Shown here in pieces: positions 8,619-15,648 of a stretch of DNA of 64,000 nt. The stretch comes from Stanieria cyanosphaera PCC 7437 (GTDB lineage: Bacteria > Cyanobacteriota > Cyanobacteriia > Cyanobacteriales > Xenococcaceae). A program made the translations under genes and the position numbers. Below the pieces are notes generated by a model. That model was not told the DNA's origin. It ran no database searches and saw only the letters and a program-made list of their open reading frames with translations. The DNA is taken from positions 636,001 to 700,000 of the forward strand of contig NC_019748.1 in assembly GCF_000317575.1 (NCBI RefSeq), given 5' to 3'. Positions within the stretch are counted from its first letter, which is position 1, and each line of letters starts with the position of its first letter.

Positions 8619-10346
8619 ATGGTAGCAACGCCTATGCCAACCCAAAAGCGACTTAGCATTCAGACTGCCGAGGTTGCCCCTGACACTAAAGCGATTCGTT
8701 CGTTAGATTGGGATCGCGATCGCTTTGATATTGAATTTGGTTTACAAAATGGTACAACTTATAACTCCTATTTAATTCGTGGTGAGAAAATAGCTTTAGT
8801 TGATACTTCTCATGAAAAATTTCGTCAGTTATATTTAGATACTCTGACTGGTTTAATAGACCCCAAACAAATCGATTATTTAATTATTAGTCATACCGAA
8901 CCCGATCATAGTGGTTTAGTTAAAGATTTCTTGCAATTAGCTTCTCAAGCGATTGTAGTCGGGGCAAAGGTAGCGATCAACTTTTTAGAAGATTTAGTTC
9001 ATCAACCGTTTCAGAAACAGTTGGTTAAAAGCGGTGATACCCTAGATTTGGGTAAAGGTCACGTCATCGAATTTGTAAACGCACCTAATTTACATTGGCC
9101 CGATACAATTTTTAGTTACGATCGCGGTACGGGAGTATTATTTACCTGTGATGCGTTTGGGATGCACTACTGTTCTGATGCCACCTTTGATGAAGACTTG
9201 ACAGCAATTGAACCAGATTACCGTTTTTATTATGAATGTCTAATGGCTCCCAATGCTCGTTCCGTCCTTTCAGCAATGAAGCGGATGGATAAGCTAGGAG
9301 AAATTAATCTCGTTGCCAATGGTCATGGGCCTTTATTACGGTACAATTTAACCGAATTACTCAAACGTTATCGAGATTGGAGTCAAGCACAAGCAAAAGC
9401 AGAAAAAAACGTAGCTGTTTTCTATGTGTCCGATTATGGTTATAGCGATCGCTTGAGTCAGGCAATTGCCAGAGGTATTACTAAAACTGGCGTTGCGGTA
9501 GAAATGGTTGACTTACGTTCGGCAGAAAATACTGAAGTACAAGAAATTATCAATCGTACCTCAGCCATTGTCTTAGGAATGCCTCCGTTATCAGGTAATA
9601 ATCTCAAAGAAATTACAGCAAATATTGGTACGATCCTCGCAGCAGCTAATGAAAAACAATTAGTTGGGATGTACGAATCCTATGGTGGCGATGATGAACC
9701 AATTGACCCCATTTTCACCAAATTCCGAGATGTGGGATTAAAACAAGCATTTGCCTCAATTCGGATTAAAGAAACACCAAACGAAGCAATTTATCAACTT
9801 TGTGAAGAGTCCGGAACAGATTTAGGACAACTGTTAACCCGTGACAAACTGGTACAACAGATGAAATCGCTCGATCACGACTTAGATAAAGCGATGGGAC
9901 GTTTGAGTGGTGGACTATATATTATCACTGCAACTAAAGGTAACGTTAGTAGTGCAATGTTAGCTTCTTGGGTAACTCAAGCTAGTTTTGAACCCCCTGG
10001 TATAACTATAGCCGTAGCTAAAGATCGAGCGATCGAATCTTTAATGCAGGTAGGCGATCGCTTTGTTCTCAATGTTTTGGCAGAAGGTAAATATCAGTCT
10101 TTAATGAAGCACTTCCTCAAACGGTTTAAACCTGGTGCCGATCGTTTTGCAGGCGTAAACACTCAAACTGCTGCTAATGGTTCGCCAATTCTCACTGATG
10201 CTTTAGCTTATTTAGAATGTGAAGTAGTTAGTCGGATGGAATGTAGCGATCATTGGATTGTTTATAGCAAAGTTGATGTAGGTAGGGTTTCCGATCCTGA
10301 TAACCTGACTGCCGTACATCATCGTAAAGTGGGCAATCATTATTAA
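8619..10346 (+). CDS. flv3: flavodiiron protein Flv3
   Basis: Reduces O2 to water with electrons from photosystem I, protecting the chain in fluctuating light; works with Flv1. 575 aa with three parts: metallo-beta-lactamase diiron domain (about 30-260), flavodoxin domain with FMN (about 265-405, starting VAVFYVSDYGYSDRLSQA) and C-terminal flavin-reductase domain (about 430-575, GGLYIITATKG and AMLASWVTQASFEPPGITIA). All iron ligands are present: HTEPDHS, the His of NLHWPDT, the Asp of FTCDAFG and the His of NGHGPLL. The start is set by AAAGGAGAGGGG just upstream of the ATG. The N-terminal sequence (PTQKRLSIQT, AIRSLDWDRDRFDIEF) matches Flv3 rather than Flv4. Confidence 0.93.
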   Translation: MVATPMPTQKRLSIQTAEVAPDTKAIRSLDWDRDRFDIEFGLQNGTTYNSYLIRGEKIALVDTSHEKFRQLYLDTLTGLIDPKQIDYLIISHTEPDHSGLVKDFLQLASQAIVVGAKVAINFLEDLVHQPFQKQLVKSGDTLDLGKGHVIEFVNAPNLHWPDTIFSYDRGTGVLFTCDAFGMHYCSDATFDEDLTAIEPDYRFYYECLMAPNARSVLSAMKRMDKLGEINLVANGHGPLLRYNLTELLKRYRDWSQAQAKAEKNVAVFYVSDYGYSDRLSQAIARGITKTGVAVEMVDLRSAENTEVQEIINRTSAIVLGMPPLSGNNLKEITANIGTILAAANEKQLVGMYESYGGDDEPIDPIFTKFRDVGLKQAFASIRIKETPNEAIYQLCEESGTDLGQLLTRDKLVQQMKSLDHDLDKAMGRLSGGLYIITATKGNVSSAMLASWVTQASFEPPGITIAVAKDRAIESLMQVGDRFVLNVLAEGKYQSLMKHFLKRFKPGADRFAGVNTQTAANGSPILTDALAYLECEVVSRMECSDHWIVYSKVDVGRVSDPDNLTAVHHRKVGNHY

Positions 10347-10361
10347 TAGGTATCAACCTCT

Positions 10362-10388
10362 GTAGGGGCGAACGGCGTTCGCCCTAAC
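10362..10388. repeat. 28-bp palindrome family, copy A (after flv3)
   Basis: GTAGGGGCGAACG followed by the near-inverse CGTTCGCCCTAAC, 16 bases past the flv3 stop. It can form a strong hairpin and may end flv3 transcription. It is one of eight related palindromes in the window. Confidence 0.75.
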
Positions 10389-10555
10389 CAAAATTCAACA
10401 AAAATTTTTATCAAGTTGAATAATATTGAAATTAAGCGCGACTCTTGTAGGTTGGGTTGAGGTACGAAACCCAACAACTGCTAAGGATATCGGTTAAAGA
10501 TTATATTTTATGTATTCTATATTGTGTCGAAAATATAAATAAAAATGGTTTTTAT

Positions 10556-10984
10556 ATGAATAAAATTAAATACGAAGAAGACTATTATTTGTGGACTCAA
10601 ACAATGGTCGAAAAATTTAAAAACAAAGATTATTTAAATATAGATTGGGATAATCTAATCGAAGAAATTGAAGATCTGGGGAAAAGTCAAAAACGCGCTG
10701 TTGAAAGTTTATTGCTGCGTTTGACTGAACACATATTAAAACTGAAATATTGGGAAACAGAAAGAGAAAGAAACAAAAAACATTGGCAATCAGAAGTAGT
10801 TAACTTTCTGGTTTTACTGCGAAAAAGACTGAAAGAATCTCCTAGTTTAAAAAACAACTTGGCTGAAATATATGAAGAAACTTTACTTGATTCAAAGCGA
10901 TCAATGAGTAAATTATTCGATTTACCAGAACAGATTGAACTAACTCTGGCGCAAGTTTTAGATGAAGATTGGTTTCCTAATTAA
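10556..10984 (+). CDS. DUF29 family protein
   Basis: 142 aa from the ATG at 10556. YEEDYYLWTQTMVEKFKNKD, then DWDNLIEEIEDLGKSQKRAV, then LTEHILKLKYWE and a C-terminal VLDEDWFPN give the full DUF29 pattern. These helical proteins are numerous in cyanobacteria and have no proven function. The open frame extends upstream to 10457, but the extra residues do not belong to the family. A second, broken DUF29 gene lies near 49.2 kb. Confidence 0.85.
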   Translation: MNKIKYEEDYYLWTQTMVEKFKNKDYLNIDWDNLIEEIEDLGKSQKRAVESLLLRLTEHILKLKYWETERERNKKHWQSEVVNFLVLLRKRLKESPSLKNNLAEIYEETLLDSKRSMSKLFDLPEQIELTLAQVLDEDWFPN

Positions 10985-11111
10985 AAAAATTTGTTTCAGC
11001 AATTTTTATGTATAATGAAGTTTAAATCTATCGTAACTATTAAAATTTAAAATCATTTATTGCATCAAGCTCCATAAAATATTTAAGCAAAACATCTTTT
11101 TATTTTTAAAA

Positions 11112-11486
11112 CTAATTATCATTTTTAAAGAATGGCTCAGCATCTTTGATTTCAAAAATACTTATTAAGCCATTTTCAATTGTAAAAATTTGCTGAACAG
11201 TTTTTTCTATTAGCAAATTTCCATCTAAATCTCGAATAATTTGATGAACTGTCACAAGATTGCGATCGTTTTCGTCTATATCGAAATTTAATGGTTTAAG
11301 CTGTGGTTGAATCATCTCGAACTGTTTTCGCCAATAATCACGCACTTGGTTACGTCCGTAAACAAAACCACCTTCCATGCCGTTCGCCCATTTTACATTT
11401 GGATGCATCGACAAAATTATTCTTTCAATTTCACGATTATTAAATGCTTCGTATAAATTTTGTAAAAATTTTTGATTTTGATTCAT
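11112..11486 (-). CDS. SnoaL/NTF2-like protein
   Basis: 124 aa from the ATG at 11486 (the frame is open to 11537 but the conserved fold begins at MNQNQKFLQNLYEAFNNRE). The pattern is a long first helix, MHPNVKWANGMEGGFVYGRN, a RDYWRKQF helix and beta strands ending QQIFTIENGLISIFEIKDAE, as in SnoaL-like cone-shaped folds that serve as small hydrolases, isomerases or binding proteins. The activity and ligand are unknown. It stands alone. Confidence 0.7.
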   Translation of the reverse strand: MNQNQKFLQNLYEAFNNREIERIILSMHPNVKWANGMEGGFVYGRNQVRDYWRKQFEMIQPQLKPLNFDIDENDRNLVTVHQIIRDLDGNLLIEKTVQQIFTIENGLISIFEIKDAEPFFKNDN

Positions 11487-11794
11487 TTTGTTCACTTTTA
11501 AGATAAGAGCTATTGTTTTAATACGAGCAAGTATCAATAATTATTATCCTTTATAAATTTGAGTAATTACTGTCGTATTTGCAATTTTTTAAGTGGTCAA
11601 TAACAGGTTCTTTTTTCTAATGCTTTGGTAAGTTCTGTTTCGATTTTACAGTAGCTCAAAGAAAATTTTTCTTTTAATTGGTTGTATGCCGTAATCTAAC
11701 ATCAATTAGTGTATTTGTTTTAAGATTTACTTCAGACACAGTTTTTTGAACAAACTCAAAATTATTTTTACTGTATTAACAAATAACTAATACT
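11487..11794. other. intergenic region, nothing recognised
   Basis: 308 bases between divergent genes, AT-rich, no open frame or repeat noticed. Promoters of both neighbours should lie here. Confidence 0.45.
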
Positions 11795-12721
11795 ATGGCT
11801 TCTTTAACAACTAGCGATTTTGCTAACACCACTAAAATTTGGAATTGGCGTGGTTACCCAATTACTTATCAAAGCTATGGTGAAACTGGTGCTGCGGTAG
11901 TATTAGTTCATGGTTTTGGTGCTTCTTGTGGTCATTGGCGGAAAAATTTGCCAGTCTTGGGACAAACTTGCCGTTGTTATGCTTTAGATTTGATTGGTTT
12001 TGGTGGTTCAGCTAAACCTACTCCAGGAGTTGACATTGAATATAGTTTTGAAACGTGGGGACAACAAATAGCTGATTTTTGTCGTGAAATAGTCGGAAGT
12101 CCAGCTTTTTTGGTTGGTAATTCGATTGGTTGTATTGTAGTCATGCAAACTGGGGTTGATTATCCAGATCTAGTTTTGGGAATTGCAGCGATTAATTGTT
12201 CTTTAAGACTTCTCCACGATCGCAAGAGAATAACTCTACCTTGGTATCGTAATCTTGGCGCATCTTTTGTCCAACAATTATTAAGCTACAAAATCATCGG
12301 TAATTTATTTTTTGCTCAAATTGCCAAACCAAAAGTAGTCAGAAACATTCTTTTACAAGCTTATCGTCGTCCTGAAGCGGTGAGTGATGAGTTAATTGAA
12401 ATGTTGATGAAACCTGCCACAGAAGTAGGTGCAGCCGATGTTTTTTGTGCCTTTACTCGTTATTCTCAAGGACCTTTACCAGAAGATTTATTACCTCGTC
12501 TTAATTGTCCCACTATTCTGCTTTGGGGAACTGAAGATCCTTGGGAACCAATTGCTTTAGGTAGGGAACTAGCTAACTTTCCTGCGGTAGAACAATTTAT
12601 TCCTCTCGAAGGTTTAGGGCATTGTCCTCAAGATGAAGCTCCCGAAGTAGTTAATCCAATTTTACAAGACTGGATTAGACAGCAGTGGGAACGGAAGCTA
12701 AGATTAACGAAAAATGATTAA
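11795..12721 (+). CDS. alpha/beta hydrolase, pheophytinase-like
   Basis: 308 aa alpha/beta hydrolase. VVLVHGFGASCGHWRKNLPV is the oxyanion-hole HG motif. The catalytic triad is readable: Ser in VGNSIGCIV, Asp in WGTEDPWEP and His in GLGHCPQDEAP. The opening WNWRGYPITYQSYGETG and the HWRKNLPVL segment are shared with plant pheophytin pheophorbide hydrolases and their cyanobacterial relatives. The substrate (a pigment or lipid ester) is inferred from this resemblance only. First gene of a tight three-gene unit: 14 bases to the next gene, then 18 to the DUF1361 gene. Confidence 0.82.
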   Translation: MASLTTSDFANTTKIWNWRGYPITYQSYGETGAAVVLVHGFGASCGHWRKNLPVLGQTCRCYALDLIGFGGSAKPTPGVDIEYSFETWGQQIADFCREIVGSPAFLVGNSIGCIVVMQTGVDYPDLVLGIAAINCSLRLLHDRKRITLPWYRNLGASFVQQLLSYKIIGNLFFAQIAKPKVVRNILLQAYRRPEAVSDELIEMLMKPATEVGAADVFCAFTRYSQGPLPEDLLPRLNCPTILLWGTEDPWEPIALGRELANFPAVEQFIPLEGLGHCPQDEAPEVVNPILQDWIRQQWERKLRLTKND

Positions 12722-12735
12722 ATTTGGAGATCAGG

Positions 12736-13050
12736 ATGAATAAGGAACTACTGACTGTTTTGGGTTGTTCTAGTTCTCTAGCTTTAGCTTTAATGACAGC
12801 CAATTCTGCTGAAGCTAATAACGCTAAAGAATATGTTTTTACTGCACCTAATCTCAACAACCTACCAGTCGCTTCTGAAACAGATTATCCTTTTTATGAT
12901 TGTAGTTGTAGTGAGTATAATCAAGCCGATATAAATAGAATTGATCGCCAAGGTGATCAAGCGATTAATTTGTTTGGTTGTGATTGCGCTGGTTGTCGCA
13001 ATCTTGTCCGTAATCTTGAAGAAACCCCTCAATCGGCACCGCGAATTTAA
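12736..13050 (+). CDS. small secreted Cys-rich protein
   Basis: 104 aa. Start ATG at 12736 is fixed by the ribosome-binding site GGAGATCAGG just before it. Residues 1-27 look like a signal peptide ending in ANSAEA. The mature chain holds YDCSCSEYNQADINRI and FGCDCAGCRNLVRNL, two Cys clusters (CxC and CxCxxC) suited to disulfides or metal binding. I do not know the family. It sits in the middle of the hydrolase/DUF1361 operon, which suggests a shared envelope-related process, but this is inference. Confidence 0.7.
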   Translation: MNKELLTVLGCSSSLALALMTANSAEANNAKEYVFTAPNLNNLPVASETDYPFYDCSCSEYNQADINRIDRQGDQAINLFGCDCAGCRNLVRNLEETPQSAPRI

Positions 13051-13068
13051 TTAGGAAGGAAATATTAA

Positions 13069-13719
13069 TTGCTTAATTGGTTATCTTCAGCTTTAGACTT
13101 ATTCAATCTTAGTAACCATCGCATTGTTTGGAACTTATTTTTAGCTTTTATTCCTTTATTATGCAGTTGGTTTTTATTCCGTCCATCGATTAATCCTTCG
13201 ATTATTTGGTGGGCGTTTTTCTGTGTTTTTATAGCGTTTTTGCCCAATGCACCCTATATTCTGACAGATACAATTCATTTGATTGAAATAAGCCAACAAG
13301 GTTATGCTCTTTCTTTGATTATTTTAGTTTTAATTCCTCAATATTCTTTATTCGTCTTAGCTGGATTTGGAGCTTACGCGATCTCGCCCTCGGCGAGGCA
13401 CTGCGTGATCGCTTTAATGCGGTTAGATAGTTATTTAATCGAACGAGGACAAGCAAAATACGTTATTTCAGTTAATTTAATTATTCATGCCTTATGTGCC
13501 GTTGGAATTTATTTGGGCAGATTTGAAAGATTTAATAGTTGGGATTTGCTCACACAACCCACAATGATAGTTTCCCGTATCAGCAAACATTTGTTAAATA
13601 AATACTATTTGTTAGGTATTTTAACCACTTTCACTATTTTATCTCTTCTTTATTGGTTTTTAAAGTTTGTAAAACGCCAAATTCTTACCAAGATTTCTTT
13701 TGATGTCTCTCAAATTTAA
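13069..13719 (+). CDS. DUF1361 membrane protein carrying a 9-codon repeat insertion
   Basis: 216 aa, TTG start with a good ribosome-binding site AGGAAGGA eight bases upstream; no suitable ATG exists. Six or so membrane helices. WWAFFCVFIAFLPNAPYILT is the DUF1361 hallmark. The protein has been extended in frame: at 13378-13412 the DNA reads GCGATC, 23 GC-rich bases, then GATCGC, so the stretch AISPSARHCVIA is probably repeat-encoded. Removing 27 bases would restore a HIP1 octamer and keep the frame. The function of DUF1361 is unknown. Last gene of the operon. Confidence 0.8.
   Translation: MLNWLSSALDLFNLSNHRIVWNLFLAFIPLLCSWFLFRPSINPSIIWWAFFCVFIAFLPNAPYILTDTIHLIEISQQGYALSLIILVLIPQYSLFVLAGFGAYAISPSARHCVIALMRLDSYLIERGQAKYVISVNLIIHALCAVGIYLGRFERFNSWDLLTQPTMIVSRISKHLLNKYYLLGILTTFTILSLLYWFLKFVKRQILTKISFDVSQI
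13378..13412. repeat. HIP1-flanked small dispersed repeat inside a coding region
   Basis: 35 bases bounded by GCGATC and GATCGC with an internal hairpin (CTCGCC / GGCGAG). It is GC-rich in an AT-rich gene. It has the same length and flanks as the insertion in dnaX at 54266-54300. Confidence 0.7.
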
Positions 13720-13845
13720 TTATTAATTTTTATTAACAAATAAAAAACAGTAAAATTTGTTACAGAATTATGATATATTTATGTTAGCAAGGGAATTAAA
13801 TAAAATAGATTTTTAAATTAAGCAACTCGGAGGGTTTATATAATT

Positions 13846-14043
13846 ATGTCTACTCAACAACAAGCTCGTGCGCTCATGATGCGTCATCACCACAATATTA
13901 AAAATCGTCAACAATCAATGTTGGGTCGTACCGCGTCAGAAATTGGCGTGGAAGTAGATCAAGATTATTGGAGCAATATTCAAGGAAAAGCTCATCCTAC
14001 TTTTCGTAAATCCTATGATCGTAGTGGTGCATCTTTAAGTTAA
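13846..14043 (+). CDS. 65-aa conserved-looking small protein
   Basis: 65 aa, ATG preceded by CGGAGGG. Sequence features: MSTQQQARALMMRHHHNIKN, a run of three His, then SMLGRTASEIGVEV and a C-terminal YWSNIQGKAHPTFRKSYDRS. It is soluble, basic and without signal peptide. The ordered, non-repetitive sequence and good start indicate a real gene. I have seen similar short proteins in cyanobacteria but cannot assign a function. It stands between the DUF1361 operon and a stretch of decayed sequence. Confidence 0.65.
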   Translation: MSTQQQARALMMRHHHNIKNRQQSMLGRTASEIGVEVDQDYWSNIQGKAHPTFRKSYDRSGASLS

Positions 14044-14177
14044 AAAACGATTAAAACCGTTATCATTTTCAATCTCAACCTTTGTTCAACAACTAAAGAT
14101 TACGTACTTTTCTGCTAAATGTAAGAGTTGGGTATTCTTTCGGTGGGAGCGTCAAATAGTCAGGAATTATGCCTGTG

Positions 14178-14215
14178 GTCTATATGGATGGATTTATCCT
14201 CCGTATAGACGTTTT
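14178..14215 (+). terminator. long hairpin followed by T-rich tract
   Basis: Stem of 14 pairs with one bulge: GTCTATATGGA T GGA, loop TTTA, TCC TCCGTATAGAC, then GTTTTGTTAATT. It lies 135 bases past the stop of the 65-aa gene. It may end that transcript or an unannotated small RNA starting after 14110. Confidence 0.45.
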
Positions 14216-14318
14216 GTTAATTAAGGGATTAAATAGCTAAGAGTGTAATTCCTAAAAACCTACAATTATGAGTGTCGCGGTTCAAGCAATTATTCCTTGG
14301 TTGAAGCAAAAAAAACAA

Positions 14319-14367
14319 TCTCGCGAGGCGCTGCGCGGACAGCTTCGCAGCGACGAAGGCGACCGCA
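14319..14367. repeat. GC-rich small dispersed repeat, intergenic
   Basis: A block with TCGCGAGGCGCTGCGCGGAC and CTTCGCAGCGACGAAGGC, ending GCGACCGC, in an AT-rich region. Related in style to the HIP1-flanked repeats at 13378 and 54266. It overlaps a short frame starting at 14268 that I do not accept as a gene. Confidence 0.55.
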
Positions 14368-14413
14368 TTTTTCAGGGAAGGTAGATAAGACTAACTAACC
14401 TCTAAGCTGATAA

Positions 14414-14611
14414 ATTAGCCTTATATCATATCCTGTTGAATCGTTATGTTATTATTGGGGGACGGCAGGAGTACTTTTGCCTTTGATCTGCTTTGCAATC
14501 ACGCTGGATGTAGTAGAATTAGCTGTAGCCAAGCTTGGTTTTTCTGCTAATGTTGCCTTACTAGTTTTTTTCATTGTGATTTTGGGCAGCACTATTAATA
14601 TTTCAAATTAA
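14414..14611 (+). pseudogene. remnant of a DUF1614 membrane protein
   Basis: The frame after a TAA at 14411 reads YYWGTAGVLLPLICFAITLD, VVELAVAKLGFSANVALLVF and FIVILGSTINISN then stop, with no start codon before it. The order 'LLP', 'VAKLGFS' and 'LLGSxINI' is the N-terminal part of DUF1614 proteins, which normally continue for another hundred or more residues. Both ends are missing, so this is a fragment. It abuts the convergent FeoA-domain gene with no spacer. Confidence 0.55.
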
Positions 14612-14866
14612 TTAAACTTCTTCTTCTTTAATTTCTTCGATGCAAAGAGCATCTACTTCTGGCTTCGAGAGTTTAACAATTTTTTCTGGCAGCATAATTG
14701 CAATTTCACTTCCGGGAAGAGTCAGATTAAGAACGGTAAAAGTTGTTCCAGGAGTCAAACCTTTTGCCAATAACTTACCGATGTAACCACCATAGACTTT
14801 ATCGAAACCAACAACGGTGGCAACAGAACCCATAGATAATTCTTTGATATTTGTCTGAACTAGCAT
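14612..14866 (-). CDS. FeoA-domain protein
   Basis: 84 aa, ATG at 14866. MLVQTNIKELSMGSVATVVG, then GGYIGKLLAKGLTPGTTFTV and GSEIAIMLPEKIVKLSKPEV match the SH3-like FeoA fold that assists the FeoB ferrous-iron transporter. The C-terminal tail EALC..IEEIKEEEV is acidic. No feoB lies next to it in this window, so it may act with a distant FeoB or have another partner. Upstream there is an inverted repeat (CACTC / GAGTG near 14915-14930) that could be regulatory. Confidence 0.75.
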   Translation of the reverse strand: MLVQTNIKELSMGSVATVVGFDKVYGGYIGKLLAKGLTPGTTFTVLNLTLPGSEIAIMLPEKIVKLSKPEVDALCIEEIKEEEV

Positions 14867-15600
14867 TACTTTTCTCGATCAACAGGAGCTATAGAAGCAA
14901 TTTGACTCACTCTTATTTGAGTGATGAGAAATTACTTACTTCGATTGTCGCTAAAGGAAAATTTAAAATTATTATTCCTATCAACACAAATAGCACAGTC
15001 AAAGCTTATTAGTAAAGATATTCAAGTAGATTTTATATTTCTACATTTTGGTTGCTAAAAATATGTCTCTGTAGTAATTCTTCTAAATTGTTGAAGCTGA
15101 TATTTGACTAATTTTTAAGATTATTGAGGAAAATTTAGCAATTGATGGTTATTAATTTTCATTTTTATCCATATTAGCTTGGATTAATTAAGAAATCTTA
15201 CTATTGTTGGTTTTCAAAAGATTAATATCGATATTAAGCTTATCGCTAATAATAATTAGTTATGATTCGGCTCGGAGTTTAATTGCTAGAATTTATAGCG
15301 ATCGCATAAAAGACGACACTATTTCATTAATTATTTTTTTATCTAATAATTAATAATCATCATTCTTAAATAAATTTAGAAAAAAATTTAATAGCTAAAC
15401 AGCAAAATCAAACCTAAAATCTTTATTTAGATAGATGCTTACTATTGACTGATATAAAATTGTTGCTACTTGAGCTAGATTAAATCAGGAAAACTTGACC
15501 TTTATACTTTACACTAACCAGTTTTTCTCATCATCTAAAAAATTTGGAAAACTGTTCATCAGTAACAGTAGAGCAAATCGTGAGAAAGAGAGACTATTAT
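14867..15600. other. long intergenic region upstream of cphA
   Basis: About 730 AT-rich bases between the FeoA-domain gene and cphA. No open frame above 15 codons was convincing and no long repeat was seen; one HIP1 site lies at 15299-15306. It may contain the cphA promoter and a long 5' leader. Confidence 0.45.
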
Positions 15601-15636
15601 ATGCCTAATGCTGTGCCTTTTGAGCCTGACCTCTAG
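15601..15636 (+). CDS. possible 11-aa leader peptide before cphA
   Basis: ATG-CCT-AAT through TAG encodes MPNAVPFEPDL, 12 bases before the cphA start and preceded by AGAAAGAGAGA. Such a position suits a translated leader, but a short frame of this size can arise by chance. Confidence 0.25.
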   Translation: MPNAVPFEPDL

Positions 15637-15648
15637 AACCAAGCAAAT

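Noticed and set aside
8550-8645. N-terminal extension of coaX with a hydrophobic stretch
   Set aside because: It would overlap the well-supported start of flv3, and the kinase fold begins right after the ATG at 8549.
14268-14384. 38-aa frame MSVAVQAIIPWLK...
   Set aside because: More than half is made by a GC-rich small repeat; no ribosome-binding site and no conserved pattern.
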